From Delphinus delphis (lineage: Eukaryota > Chordata > Mammalia > Artiodactyla > Delphinidae), in NCBI RefSeq assembly GCF_949987515.2, contig NC_082690.1:108622400-108686399 (forward strand): DNA of 64,000 nucleotides, written 5' to 3'. Both the position numbers and the translations under genes were made by a program. The notes beneath the pieces were generated by a model. The model did not search any database and was not told where the DNA came from. It worked only from the letters and a program-made list of their open reading frames with translations. Shown here one piece after another: positions 23,766 to 36,014 of the stretch (its first letter is position 1; every line of letters begins with the position of its first letter).

Positions 23766-24499
23766 CTCGGGCCCCGGGGCTGGTGAGCCAGCGCCTGGAC
23801 GTATCCCCCGTGGCACTGGACCCCCAGAGGGGAGGCAACCTCTGGTCCCACCAGGGCTGTCCCCGGGGTTGGGGGCAACACTGCCCAACAGGATGCCAAG
23901 ACCCCGCGCCCCGCTGGTTCAGCCCACGCGCAGCACTGCTCTGGGTGGGGCTGGGCTGGGCACGTGGCAGCTCACACCTCAGGCCCAGGTGCTGGGTGCT
24001 ACGCACAAGCTCCCCACCACACCCCGTGTAGAAGGTGTCGTATCACCTCCCACAAGGAGACCAAGGCCACAGCGAGGCGGGTCCCGGTTCCAGGCTGTGG
24101 GGCTGCCCCTCCCGCCCACTCTGTCCAGCCCTGAGAGGGCCCTGGATTGTACAGCAAGAAGCAAGGGGACCCCAAGGCTCTGGGACAGCAGGTACACGCC
24201 CAGGGCCACAGGGCCAGTGAGCCCAGGCCGGCCAGCCCTGGGGCCCCCTGCCCAGCTCCAACTTCAAGGCAAGGACTGAGCCTCCCCCTTGGGCAGGGGA
24301 CCCCATTGCCAAGGGCCAGGGTTCTCCAAGAGGGAACGCCACATCCAAGCCTGAACCACAGGGTGCGGGGGCGCTGTCCTGGGCAGGCGGGGGGTGGTGA
24401 GGAATGGCGGGACTGGACCTCTTCCAGCTTCTGGGGGCCCCAGGCATCCTGGGCTCGTGGCCGCATCCCTCAGTCTCTGCTCCATCGTCATGGGGCCAC

Positions 24500-24715
24500 C
24501 TCCTCCATGTCTGTTTCTTCTGTGTGTCTCTTATGAGGATGCCTGTCACTGGATTTGGGCCCCCTTCCCCCCGGGTATCCAGGATCATCCCCCCCTCTCA
24601 AGACCCTTAACTTATCACCCTTGCCAAGACGCTTTTTCTACGTAAGGTCACGTTCGCAAGTTCCAGGGGGCCTGACATCTTTGGGGGCCGTCATTCAGCC
24701 TCTATGACATATAGA
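24500..24715 (-). mobile_element. MaLR-type LTR relic, reverse
   Basis: On the plus strand it shows reversed MaLR words: TCTCTTATGAGGATGCCTGTCACTGGATTTGGGCC-type sequence, then AAGACGCTTTTTCTACGTAAGGTCACGTTCGCAAGTTCC-type sequence. The orientation is sense to KCNQ1. Confidence 0.7.
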
Positions 24716-24864
24716 GCGTTTTAATAAACCAATAAACTGCTTAGGGTGATGGTATCTATTAGTGAATCTTCAGTGAGTTTTCAAAAATCAGCATCAGGTA
24801 TCTGGTAAAACACATGTTAGTGTCACGATTTTTAAAACAGTCCAAGATAGGTTTAGAGTTTCCT

Positions 24865-25005
24865 GCTCACCTTGTCACTATGTCTACAAAGACCCTCTTT
24901 CCAAATAAGGTCACAGGCTCCAGGGATTAGGACGCAGCCATGTCCCTCCGAGGTCACCACTCGGCACTGCACCATCCAAACGACATCACGCCACGGAGCG
25001 AAAGG
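24865..25005 (-). mobile_element. Second MaLR-type LTR fragment, reverse
   Basis: TCTACAAAGACCCTCTTTCC, then AAATAAGGTCACAGGCTCCAGGGATTAGGAC-type sequence repeats the same LTR module as the copy 250 bp to its left. It is either a second insertion or part of a duplicated LTR. Confidence 0.65.
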
Positions 25006-25744
25006 AGCCGGAGTGGCAGTCGACCCGGCCCAGGTGAGGCTCAGCGCCCCAGGGACCCCCGCACTTCTCACCCAGGACCACAGCAGCCCCCGCACCCCGT
25101 CTCCCCACCTCGTGCCCGGCAGGGTCCAGGCCAGGCCTCCTGACCAGGGCTTCCAGGGGTCGCCCCCCACCCAGCCTCCCCCCGACCAACTCTGAACCTT
25201 CCACGGGGCTTGTTCAGAGGCACCAAGTCTCGTTCTTTTACGAGGTTCACTCGGGCGATGCGAGACCCGTAGCTAGACGGAGGCCTTCCACAGCCTTGTG
25301 GGGTTTCAGCTGACACTTCTTCTGAAAGTGAACTGGGCTAGGGACCCCGGAGACACAGGACCTCACACCTTGTGCTCCGGCTGGGCCCTCACGTTGTGCC
25401 TGTGCACACAGCACCTCCCTAAAGCCAGGCCTCCACTGCCTGGGGGCCACCACCACCGGGGGGCCACCAGGACTGCACCGGAATCTTCAGCCCACACCCC
25501 ACTGGTCTCCCTGCCCCAGTCTTTCAACGTCCACTGGGCGGCTGGGGCAATCCTGGGAAAATGCAAATCCCACCAGCCCCTCCCAAGCTAAAGATTCTCC
25601 AATGAACTCTGAACTCCAAACCCACTTTCCTGGGCTTCCCCGCAGGGGGCCGGCCTTCTGATGCCACCGCTGGGCCCTGTGGGCCCTGCCCCACTCTCAT
25701 CAGACCACTGACCACCTGCTGCCCACTCTTGCCCCAATAGAGCA
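25006..25744. other. GC-rich unique intron sequence
   Basis: No gene or repeat was recognised. Confidence 0.5.
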
Positions 25745-25860
25745 AAGGCTCCCCAGGCAGAGGCCCATCTGCCGATGTTCCCCTTTGAAGGCCCCGTATG
25801 GGGCTTGGTACATGAGTGTTTGTTGAATGACTCACTGACTTAATGAATGTTTTAGGTTGA
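25745..25860 (+). mobile_element. L2 3' end fossil
   Basis: GGGGCTTGGTACATGAGTGT, then TTGTTGAATGACTCACTGA-type sequence is the L2 3' terminus (GGCACATAGTAG...TTGTTGAATGAATGA). Confidence 0.65.
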
Positions 25861-28800
25861 ACTCAGGAGCTCAGTGGAAAGAATTCTCAGTGCCACCTCC
25901 TCCATGTAGGCCTCCAGGGTCTATCAAACAGTGAGATCCTTTCATGCCCTTCTTTTCCTCCTCGCCCTGCCCTGCCACATCCCCCCCCCACGGTCCCAGC
26001 CAAGCCCCTACAGGGTTTCCAATGGGCCAGGACACCAGGCAGCTCTCCACGTACGCCCCCCCTCCACCAGACTGCATGCCAATAGTGCCAGGCAGAAAGG
26101 AGCCTCCCGGGGGCGAGGGTGGGCTCTGACGTGAGCTGGGAGCAGGCACGGCCACCCCCACTGCCAGGAGTGCACCATGACGCACTGGGTGAGGGCTCTG
26201 AGGGCCGTGGTCCAGCTGCCCGAAGTCGGCCCCAGAGGCAGCAGGGATAGGCTGCCCCAGGAGAAGACCAACTCCAGGCTAGTTGGGGGAGACCACGGGG
26301 GGACACTGCACCCGTCCGGACCACCCACGCCGCCGGCCCCTCCCACGCCTGCAAGGCACTGCTCTCGCAGCCACTCTGCTCAGCGTCTGCGGGGAGGCCA
26401 CCGGCCGGGCAGCGACCGCCAGGGTTCAGCCCGCACCCTCTCCTTGGGGCCTCTCCCCGAAACTCAGGACGACGCAGGTGAGGGGACAGCTTGGGCACAG
26501 GGACGGGGTCCTGCTCCCCCGGGAAGGCGTGTGACGTTTCCGCCGAGAGCAGCGCACCATAAGGACAGGGGGTCTACCACCCTCGCTCACCCGACGGCCG
26601 CGCTCAGGGACCCCGACCTCCCCGCGCAGACACAAACACGTTCCATCCTGGAGGCCCCGGGGAGCCCCCCGGCCGAAGGCGCTTCAGGCCCATCTCGGCC
26701 GGTCCCCAGAAGCCCCGCTGCACCCCACCCCGAGGTGGCAGCGGCGCCCCCCGCACTGGCCATGCATTCCGCTTCGACAGCCCTGCAGGGCGGGCAGTGG
26801 GGCGGCCCGGGTCCAGCCGAGCTCCGGGGCCCCACAGGCCACCGCCCTGCCCAGCGGCCTGGCTGCTGTCAGAGGACGCGGGTGGTGGCCGCTCTCGCGT
26901 CTCATCCCGGCGCCCGGCGTCCGCTCACGTTCTACGTCCACCTCAGCACAGGGCCCTCGCGTTTCCGGGGGGGCGACCCCTTCTGCTGAGGGCCACGCCA
27001 GCGGGGGGCAGCTGGGGGCGCAGGCGAGCACAGGCCCTGGCTGAGGGCTCAACCACATCGCCCTACGCGGTCAGTTCAAAGCCTTTTCAGGGCACTAGAG
27101 GGGCGGCTGCGGGGGTCTGGGGGAGGGGGTGCCGTGTGTACACGCATGTGCGATGCCACAGGCGCCTGTTACACCATCAGAAACACGACAGCCACATCCG
27201 AGCACCAGGCTGCGGGCGACTGAACTGGGAACGTCCAGCCCCAGACAGCAGGGGCAGCCACCCCCAGATCTGGGACCCCATCCTCCTTCCCCTGAGGAGC
27301 CCCGGCGGGTCCAGGCCTCGGAGGGGCCCGCCTCGGAGGGCCTCCCGTCCACTTGGTCCTCGCGAGAACCGGCCCAGAGAACAGGCCCAGAGGCGGGCCT
27401 GTCCCTCATCGGAGGAGAAAGAGAGCACGTGACTGCCCAGAGCCAGGGGTGCACACAGCGGTGGGGAAAGGGACTCCAGGGCCGCCCGACCGCAGTGCAG
27501 GCTCCTCCCACCAGGCTGTTCCTCCCGCCTTCAGGAAGACACGGTCCACCCGAGTGGCAGGGCCTGTCCTCCCACCGACCATCCCTGAGGGGCTGCCCCA
27601 GCCCAGCGGTGGGAGGACAGGCCCCAGGCGGGCTTGGCTAGGAGGGCTGGGGGATGCCCCGGCCCTCGGGGTCCCAGCACTGGACGGCAGGCCCACCTGA
27701 GGCAGGGCCGCCTGGCAGAGGACGAGCCCATCCAGGGCCCAGGGCTGGGGGGTGGCTCTGACCCGCACAGTGTCGCCTACGCTAAGCCTGGCTGCCCGGC
27801 CCGGCCCGGCCACGATAAGAACCCCCTCGGAGGGTATATTTAGAAGGTGCCAGAGAACGAACTGAAGTGACCCCACGGAAGGGGCCTTATCTGTCCCAGG
27901 ACACTGTCGCCTTCCCCGTGAAAGAGGCCCGTTCCGGGTGGGGGCAGGAGTCCAGCAGGCCCTCCCAGAGGGCAGCGCGGGCAGTGGACGTACCTGTGCC
28001 CACTGGCTCTACCCAGACACGGCCTGCGTCTCGGGGACATCCTCGGCCTGGGCGCGGCCGGGCCCTGCAGGCCTCTCCTGGGACGGGACAGGATGGGATG
28101 GGGCAGCCTCCCCTCTGGGGTGAGACAGGGCAACAGGTAGTGGAGGACTTGGGCACCAGCGGAGGTGGGAGGGGTCTGGTGGGTTTCCTGCCCAGGGTCC
28201 AGATCCCTGCCCTCCTTCAAACAGGGCAACTCTGGAGACTCGAGGCCACAGCAGGGCTCCCAGGACACCTCAACCCAGGTCCTAGGAGGAGCAAGGTGGC
28301 CAGCAGCCGGGCAACGCCACCCCATCATGCCCGAGGGGATGCGCGTCTCGGGCTCATCCCTGCTGGAAAAGTCCCTCCTCCTGTCTAGCCTAAGTCTTTC
28401 TTGCTGCAGTTTGGCTTGATCTGCAGCTGAAGGAAACCTCCCAACTCCACGGTGGAGGCTTCGGCCTGACTCAAGGGGTCCCTGGAAACTGAGCAGCTGT
28501 GTGACCTGAGCCTTGGTTTCCCCACTGGGAAGTGGGGACGCGTTGAGGGTGCCAAGAGCCTGCCTCTGCCCCACTAGGGAGACAGAAGCAGCCCCAGAGT
28601 CTGGACCTCAGGGACTCAGCAGCATGCCACCCAGCTCTACGACTGGGCTAAGAACCACCAGTGAGAGCCTGCAGGAGAGGGACGCCTCCGCAGCTGCTAC
28701 TGAGGGGCCTGGGTGCCGGCCACCTCTCATCAGGGAGCCGAGGCAGGTGTGGGATGGACCCTGACGCACACACTCCACAGGCCCAGGGACATCAGAGGCC

Positions 28801-29597
28801 TGAAGTGGGCAGGTGGGGGCTTCCAGCTGGGCACCCCTTTCTCTCCCAACCCCTCCTCTCTCTCCCACTCCCGTTGGAAGGGGCAAGCAGGGAGGGCTTC
28901 TCAGAGGCGGGGGCCTGACCCAAGCAGAGGGAACAGCATGTGCAAAGCCCAGAGGAGAGGAGAGAACACGGCCACGTGGACCCTGCAGAGAATTCAGGGA
29001 GGAGGCGGCACAGACAGGCAGGGAAGCAGCAGCCGCTGACTCGGAGCGATGCAGGAGGTCCCCTACGTCCGCGGTCTCTTCCAACGCAGATACCAGTGTC
29101 TGTGGAGTCCAGAACTCGGCAGGGAAACCTCAGTCTCGGGAGAGGTCTCCATGCCGGGGGAGAGGGTTCCCAGATCCTCAGGGCTCCCTGACTCCGAGGG
29201 GAGGGTGGGGGGACATGTGCCCCTCACTGCCGATTGCTATCTGCCCCACCGTAGAGGGACCTCACCTCCCACCTGGGCCTTGACGTCTGGGAACCTTTCT
29301 GGGCCGGGGTCTCCCACCTGACACTCGGACACCAGAGGCGGCCAAGAAGGGTATGCTTTAGACGTGGTGAAGACCTATAGGCAGCAGACTGAGCGACCCT
29401 GGTCTCCTTCCCTGATGCAGGGCCTTTTCCATCAGGGGAAGGCCCCAGGAGCAGACACTGGGGCTTCCCCAAAGAGAAGAAGGGATTCTGCTTCAAGACT
29501 CCAGCACAGACCCTGCCTGAGTGTCCAGCCATCGACCTGCCCTTGGATTTGGAGTTTGCCAGCTCCCAACATCAATGCCTTAAAATAAGGAACCTCG
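25861..29597. other. GC-rich unique intron with minor fossils
   Basis: CpG-rich patches occur between 26280 and 26960, without a clear island edge. A short GGCCC/GGCCCG repeat lies at 27797-27812. A reverse MIR-like fragment is listed separately. Around 28890-28985 is a GGGAACAGCATGTGCAAAGC word of an ancient unnamed repeat also present near 33440. Confidence 0.5.
28475..28545 (-). mobile_element. MIR-like fragment, reverse
   Basis: CAGCTGTGTGACCTGAGCCT, then TGGTTTCCCCACTGGGAAGTGGGG-type sequence is the reverse MIR core (GTGTGACCTTGGGCAAG...CTCAGTTTCC). Confidence 0.55.
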
Positions 29598-29886
29598 GGC
29601 TTCCCTGGTGGCACAGTGGTTGAGAATCTGCCTGCTAATGCCGGGGACACGGGTTTGAGCCCTGGTCTGCGAGGATCCCACATGCCGCGGAGCAACTGGG
29701 CCCGTGAGCCCCAACTACTGAGCCTGCGCCTCTGAAGCCTGTGCTCCGCCACAAGAGAGGCCGCGATAGTGAGAGGCCCGCGCACCGTGATGACGAGTGG
29801 CCCCCACTTGCCACAACTAGAGAAAGCCCTCGCACAGAAACGAAGACCCAACACAGCAAAAAATCAATTAAAAATAAAAATAAAAA
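29598..29886 (+). mobile_element. Older long CHR-type SINE
   Basis: The full body runs from GGCTTCCCTGGTGGCACAGT through the CCGTGATGACGAGTGGCC and GACCCAACACAGC segments to an A/T-rich tail. It is longer than the copies at 38384 and 42770 because it keeps the 3' module they lack. 13-bp direct repeats (AAATAAGGAACCT / AAATAAGGAATCT) lie at 29583-29595 and 29887-29899. Confidence 0.93.
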
Positions 29887-29896
29887 AAATAAGGAA

Positions 29897-29898
<2 letters not shown>

Positions 29899-29939
<41 letters not shown>
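29899..29939. repeat. (TG)n microsatellite
   Basis: About 20 uninterrupted TG units begin within the target-site copy just after the SINE tail, followed by a short ACACACA stretch. Confidence 0.95.
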
Positions 29940-29941
<2 letters not shown>

Positions 29942-29999
29942 ACACACACATGATTCTGTTTCTTGGAGAACCCCCATTAATAGGATGAGTTACGTATTA

Positions 30000-30065
30000 A
30001 GATGCCCATTTCCCAGGTGGGGAAATGGAGGCTCAGAAATGCCAAGAACCCCTCTCAAATCCAGC
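30000..30065 (+). mobile_element. MIR core fragment
   Basis: GATGCCCATTTCCCAGGTGG, then GGAAATGGAGGCTCAGAAATG-type sequence matches CCCATTTTACAGATGAGGAAACTGAGGCTCAGA of MIR. Confidence 0.6.
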
Positions 30066-30244
30066 TCGTTCTGGTCCTGCCTGATTGTAAACACCTAGGA
30101 TTTCCCCAGAAAAGAAGAAAGGCCAGTGCAGGGGTGGGCAGCCTGGGAGGGCTGTCCCTCCCAGGGACATGTGCCCTGTGCCCACCCGGCCTGGGCTCTG
30201 TCCCGCACTGAAAGCACTCAGCACGGGGTTTGGGTGAGAAGCCC

Positions 30245-30325
30245 AGCCACCCCTGCTCTTCCGCAGAGGAAGAAACTGAGGCCACAGAGGGTGGGCCGGC
30301 CCAGACCACACGACAAGGTCACCTC
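30245..30325 (+). mobile_element. MIR core fragment
   Basis: GAGGAAGAAACTGAGGCCAC, then an AGAGGG...CACACGACAAGGTCAC stretch resembles the MIR core and its following module. Confidence 0.5.
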
Positions 30326-33289
30326 ATGGGGAACAGCTCAGGGCTCCTCGTGGTAAAGCCTGTGGCAGCCTCAGCTGGTCCACCACACAGCCTCTGGGGG
30401 ACCCGTGTGCCGGGGACAGGCCCACTCACTGTCCAGAGTGGCTTCGCCCTCAAGTCAGCCCCGGCAGCCCCTCAGGGCACCCCCCCCCGTAAGGTCTGCC
30501 CTCAGGGCCAAGACCACCACCCAGACCCACAGAGGCAGGTTCGCTGGCCAAAACGAGACATTCCTCCTCCTTCCCTAGCCCCGGACCCAACAGTTTGGAG
30601 GTGGGTGAGAAGGTGAGAAGCCAGAAAGCCCACGTGGGCAGCCCCAGCCCGAGGCAGAACCCACCCGACCCCCACCCTGCGTCCAGCCCGACCTGTGAAG
30701 GCTGCCCACCCAGGAGACAGGGGCCCCCCGGCTGACTTCAGCTCACCCACACCCAAACCCAGCCCCCGGGCCCCTAAGCCCAGAAGGTCAGTGCCTGGGG
30801 GAGGTGGAGAGACAGCAGGTCCGCACGCCAGGCGCCGCTGGCTCCGTGCAGGTCCCGAGCGCTGGCACAAGGCCCAGGCCAGAGGTACCGCCCGCCCCAG
30901 AGCCGACCTGTGCTGTGAGGCCAAGAAGCGGCTGCCCTGTCTCCCTGCAGCCCATGGGCCAAGGTTCCCTGGACGTAGATGCCAGCTTCTTGGGACCCCC
31001 GGGCAGCCCAGACCGGTAAGGGGTCCGGCTTCAAGCTCTCTCTGGGGGCGATCCGGGCCATGCCTCCTTCCCCAAGGAACACCCTCCTCCCCCAAGGCCC
31101 CCGAACTGGGATGCAGGGGCCCCAGGGGCCTGTCCACCCGCAGAGCAAGAAAGCCTCGTTCTCCTCTCCCCGTCACCCCGGCCAGGAGACCCCTCTGCTG
31201 ACAAAACCAGAACTCTGGGACGGGGACAGCCGTGGGCAGAGGGGCCTGCCAACGCACACAGCCCCGGGCAGGCCTCCCGAATGGGGCCCTTCACCCCGGC
31301 CTTTGTGGTCAGCTTTGCTGTCGATGGGAAGGTCTTGGGATCGGGGCCGGGGCCTCTGCCAGCCTCTGTACAGTCCTGAGGCGTCCCAACGAAGAGGGGC
31401 TGGACGGGAGAGGGCGGCCCCGGGCGGACCCCAGCGTGGCCAGGCCTCAGGCCTAAGGTGGCGGCAGCCCCACTCCGGGCCACAAGAGGGGCTACACACC
31501 AGCTCTTGCTACGGAGCATCCCCAGGAGGCGGGGGATCTGGGGGAGCTGGGATGTGGTGGGGTGCGGGTGAGGCAAGGACGTCAGGGGCGGCGGGAGGTA
31601 AACACGGTCCCTCTGACAGCCCATCGTGGGGACACCACTTCTCCGACGCTGACCCCCAAATCCAGCCCCAAGCCCTCTCTGCTGTGCTGCTGACACCCCC
31701 CGAGGGGCCAAGCAGGCTGCACCCACACACAGCCACTGCCACCTGCCTGTCCAGCACCTCCACACCAGGCCCGGGCATGGCCAGTCCCCAGGGACCCTAG
31801 GGTCCCCTGACCAGCAGCCACTGCTGTGAGCCAACCTGCCGCCCCCATACGGAAGCCCCGGCCCGGCCCACTGCCGCGACACCGCCCCGGGAGCCGCAAG
31901 CTTGCTGTTCAGACAGCTCCGACCTGTGGAAAGGCCACCCCCACTCACCCCTGCCCTCGGCTCGGCCGTCAGGAGCTGTACCGGTGACCCGTGGTGGCAG
32001 CAGCGGGGGCAGGGCTTGGACAGGCCAAGGCAGGGTTTGGGGCAGCGGAGGATGGTAAGCCCTGAGCCGGGGCCTGGAGCCTCCCACCCAGGCTCAGGAC
32101 GGCAACCCCAGACGCAGCCTCCAGGAACCCGGGACCAAGCACGTTGGCCCTTGGCATGGGCGGAGGCTGGCAGGGCAGGCGGCCCCGTGGCCGACTCCCA
32201 GGCTGCCGCCAACGCTTTGAGCTGCCCCCAGATGTGCCCGCTGGGCCCCAGGAGCAGGGGCCCGACGCCGGCCCTGCTGGGGGCGTGTGGACACGGTGAG
32301 GGGGCTGGGCCACCGTCGTAGGTGTGACCGAGGGAGGGTGCCCGGCACGTGGCAGGTGCCTGACACTGGGCCACCCATCGCCATCCTGGGACACGACGCA
32401 GATCTTGCCCACACGAGCTGTGGCTTCTGAAGGGCCTGCCCCTCCGGAAAACAGCCTGTTTCCTCTTTCTCCAGCAGGCCTGAGACCGACACCCCCACTT
32501 CCTCCGTGCTTCCTCCTTACCCCGCGTCCGCGCCCCACTCTGATCTGTGAACACACGCTCTGGGCTCTGACACATGCCTGAGGAAGGGGCCCTGGTGGAC
32601 GTGGCCCGGGCCCCCAAGCGGTCGAGGTGCCCCCTGCCCCCTTGCAGCCACGCCCGCCCTCCTGCATCCAGGTTCCCGGGCTGGACTTCCACCCAGGCCG
32701 CCCGGAACCAGGCCCAGCCTGCACCAAAGCCGGGAGCCGCTCTAGGGCGTGGAGGGGGGGAAGCAGCTAGTTGTGCGGCAGGGCCTGCGGGGTCCCTGGC
32801 GCTCCTCCGTCACCGCCTCCCGTGGGTTACTCAACGCCGGACGCAATGAGCGGGTTTATTTTGGCCTCAGCATCCTCGATCCCGGATGGCAGCCTGGCCT
32901 CTGCTGCAGAGGGAGGTCGGAGCCTCCACCCAGCATGGCCGGCCGAGGTGGGGGGGGCGGGGGTTCAAAGATGCGCTTTGTCACCCACCACGGGGGAAGG
33001 GTTCCCAGGCCGAGGAGCGACCGGGACTCGGCTAAACCAGGTCCCCACCGATCCGGAGGCCAGCCAAGAAGGTCCTGGGCCCGGGAAGGCCACGCAGGCC
33101 TGGAGGAGGTTTAGAAACGAGAACACGTTGCTGCCACGCGGCACCCCAGCGAGCCCTCCTGTGGGGCCCCAGGTGCTCGGGATAAAAGCACACTTCTCAC
33201 CCGGCCTGCCTGCGAGGCCCGGGGGTCCAGCCCTCGCCCACCCCCAGATGGGGCGAAAGCACCGGCTCTGTGCCCGGCACCTTGGTGGG
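30326..33289. other. GC-rich unique intron sequence
   Basis: No gene or confident repeat was seen. The longest open frame in the window (31031-32692 minus) lies here; it is Gly/Pro/Ala/Arg/Trp-rich with no domain and shares the region with long frames on other phases. Confidence 0.5.
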
Positions 33290-33640
33290 CTCCAGGGACG
33301 AGGCAGACACGGGGAAAAAGAGATAAGAAACCAGAAACCAAAGAACAAAATAACAGACAGTGACAGCTGCCCCTGGGAAACAGAGAGGGGCTGTCACAGT
33401 GAGTGACGGGAGGGAGGCCGCTCCAGGCAGTGACACGGAGGTGAGGGCTAAGGACGGATATTCCAGGCCGAGGCGAGTGCAAAGGCCCTGAGGCAGGGTG
33501 GGCAGGCTTGAGGCCAGGGTGGCAGGAGCAGGGTGAAGGGCCAGGAACGGCACCAGCTAGGAGGTCAGAGGAAGGCCATGCCCAGGAGCACCTTGTGGGC
33601 ACAGGAGAGGCATCTAGGCCTGCCAGGCCTCCCAGCACCA
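33290..33640 (+). repeat. Ancient interspersed repeat, family not named
   Basis: An ordered set of words familiar from a common mammalian repeat: GGAAACAGAGAGGGGCTGTC, GGATATTCCAGGCCGAGGC, GAGTGCAAAGGCCCTGAGGC, GGGTGGCAGGAGCAGGGTGA, GCACCTTGTGGGCACAGGAG. I could not assign a family from memory. Confidence 0.5.
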
Positions 33641-34639
33641 GCAGACACAGGCTCTGGGCTGGGATCTGAGCGCCTGGCCTGGGCCCCAGACACCCCGAGT
33701 GGGAGGAAGGGCAGGGACATCAGAGGCGCTCTCCTTTCACACACCCTAACCGGGGGGGCCGGAGCCTCCGAACACCAGGACACCAGAGTTAGGCTGCGTC
33801 CCGATGGAAAGGAGACATCAGCAATGAGTCCGTCCCAGCCCTCGCTCATCACACCCCGGAGCATGACCCCACACGGCTGCCCCACGCCAGCCCCGTGGGC
33901 ACCCTGCCCACACCTGCCGGCGCCCGCGACCCGGGCAGCGGCCAGTGAGCCCCTGCCCCGAGAGCCCCTCTTTTCTTTCTCGGTCTGGCCCCAACCCACA
34001 GAGGCCCTGACCAAGGAGGGAACAAGGCAAAGGAAAGGGAGAACCAGCCCAGGACATGCTGCGCAGACACGGGGACCGGAAATGCCAACACCAGGCCGAC
34101 ACCTCTGCACGGCCGTCTGGGAGCCGCCCGAGGACCCGGCCCACAGCTGCCGCTTCCTGCCGGCCGCCCAGAATAGCTGGTACATCCTCCGAGCAGTCCA
34201 CCCGGACCCCCAACCCCAGCCCACCCTGCCTGTGACTGAGACCCCTCCCCAGGACACTGAGCGCCCCCCCACGCAGCACGGACCAGCCTTCCGGAAGCCG
34301 GTCATTCATGACAGCAAAGAGGCCCTGCAGGTCCTGGGCGGGGGACAGTGTTCGCCAGGCAAGGGGGTCCCGGGAGCAGAGATGCAGAACTTGGAGACGG
34401 AGGGGGGAAGCGATGATTGACACCGAGGGAAAAGGCTCTGGGATCCCACCAGCCCTCCCTAAAGCTTGAAGCCACCTCCTCATGAAACAGTACCATACGA
34501 TATTAAGAACTGAAATTCTCTGTCTCATGAAATAGCAGATAAAAACCTTTAGATAGACGCTTTGCCTCCCAATCTGCATTGCCCACTGCACTTGTCATAC
34601 AAACACAGCCCTTCCCCAGTGTGGGGCAGGTGTTACAGT
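33641..34639. other. Unique intron sequence
   Basis: No gene or repeat was recognised. It becomes AT-richer after 34430. Confidence 0.5.
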
Positions 34640-34900
34640 GATTTGGAAACTTCTATTTCACCATGAGCAACCCCTCCTCCAGGAAGCTTTCCTGGATTGC
34701 TCGGCCAAGCCCCCCTACACACACCACACACGCTTTCCCGGTGTTGAGCACCTCCCTCTACAGACCTCGTCCCGGCTGGAGCTTTGCCTTTTTGGTTCGT
34801 ATGAGTCTGCAGCTGAAAGTCCACTAGGGCAGCTCTGGCATGATGCCTGGGTATATGGGCACACTGGTGTGGAGGAAGCATGAATTAAACAGCGTTAGTG
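34640..34900 (+). mobile_element. L2 3' region fossil
   Basis: CCCCTCCTCCAGGAAGCTTT, then CCTGGATTGC, a GCACCTCCCTCTACAGACCT stretch and a CCACTAGGGCAGCTCTGGCATG...CCTGGGTAT stretch reproduce the L2 3' order (CTCC-GGAAGCCTTCCCTGA ... AGGGCAGGGACTG ... GCCTGGCACAT). Confidence 0.6.
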
Positions 34901-36014
34901 CCGTGCAGCCCTGTGTGAGCCCAAAAGACACCTTTCTTCTTAAAAATCTTAACTTGGCAGCCCCTCCCCGCCATCCCTCAGGCCAGGGAGCTTCTATCAT
35001 ACGAGCCAGTGGTCACTGCAGTCACTGAAGGTCCCCTGGGGGTCCCAGGGGTGGCAGGGGCAGAGGAAGAGCTCAGAAGGGCTGTGTCGCAAGGTCGCCG
35101 GCTCCCCCCACAGAAGAGCTGTGTCACCCACATCTTCCATGCTCCGCAAAGCCCACCACCAACCTCCCGAGGCTTGTCCTCGGGCCCTGGGGGAGCCCCC
35201 AACCCCTGTGGGCGTCACCAGCCCCACCTGACACCCGGGACGCTTGTGTCAGGTCCCTCAACCGTCCTGATGCTTCTGGCAAGGATGCGGCATTAGGGTG
35301 GCTCCCAGCGGTGCAGCCAGGCGTCCAGGCCCCCACAAAGGCCGGTTCTGAGACCCTTCAGGACCACCGGACACTTCACTCCGACCCCCTGAACACCCTC
35401 CCCTTGGCGCCAGGACACCCGCCCTCAGCCTCCCGCTGGGTTGTCCCCTGCGGCGCCCCCCTCCTCTTCCCCTCACCATCTCACTCACTCCTGGGAGAGC
35501 CCAGGCCCCTGCTCTCATTTCGCCCATACACCGATGGCCCCCAGACCTGTGACCCCAGCCCGGGCTCTCCCCTGAGCTCCCACTGGCTTCACGACGCCTC
35601 GCCAGGCAAACCCCTGCAACGTGACGCGTCCCACACCAGGCTGCTCATCCCCGCCGACCCCAGCACCCTCCCACCTCAGAAGCTACGTTGCCTGGGTGCT
35701 GAGACAAACGCCTTAGGGTCCTGCCCCCTCTTTCGTGCCTGCACACCCCCCACCCACTCCACCCTCAAACCCTCTCACCCACAGGCCCCCTCACTTCTCA
35801 CCCTCCCTGCAGCGCCCCTGGGGCAAGCCTCCTCAACCCACGGCCCCTCCCAGCAGCGGCCTCCGGCCTCCCTGCCCCCAGTCCCATCCCACTCTGAGGT
35901 CAGAGGGCGCTGGTGAGCAGTCTGGACCTCTAAGGAAGGGGCCCGGGGCAGCCAGCAGGAAAGAGAGGGCCTTAGATCACACACACACAAGTAGATCCCA
36001 CGTGGACACAAAAA
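34901..36014. other. C-rich unique intron sequence
   Basis: Strongly C-rich on the plus strand between 35330 and 35900. No gene or repeat was recognised. Confidence 0.5.

Noticed and set aside
31031..32692. 553-codon minus-strand open frame
   Set aside because: Gly/Pro/Ala/Arg/Trp-rich with no domain, in very GC-rich DNA where stop codons are rare; other long frames overlap it on both strands. It lies inside KCNQ1 intron 1.
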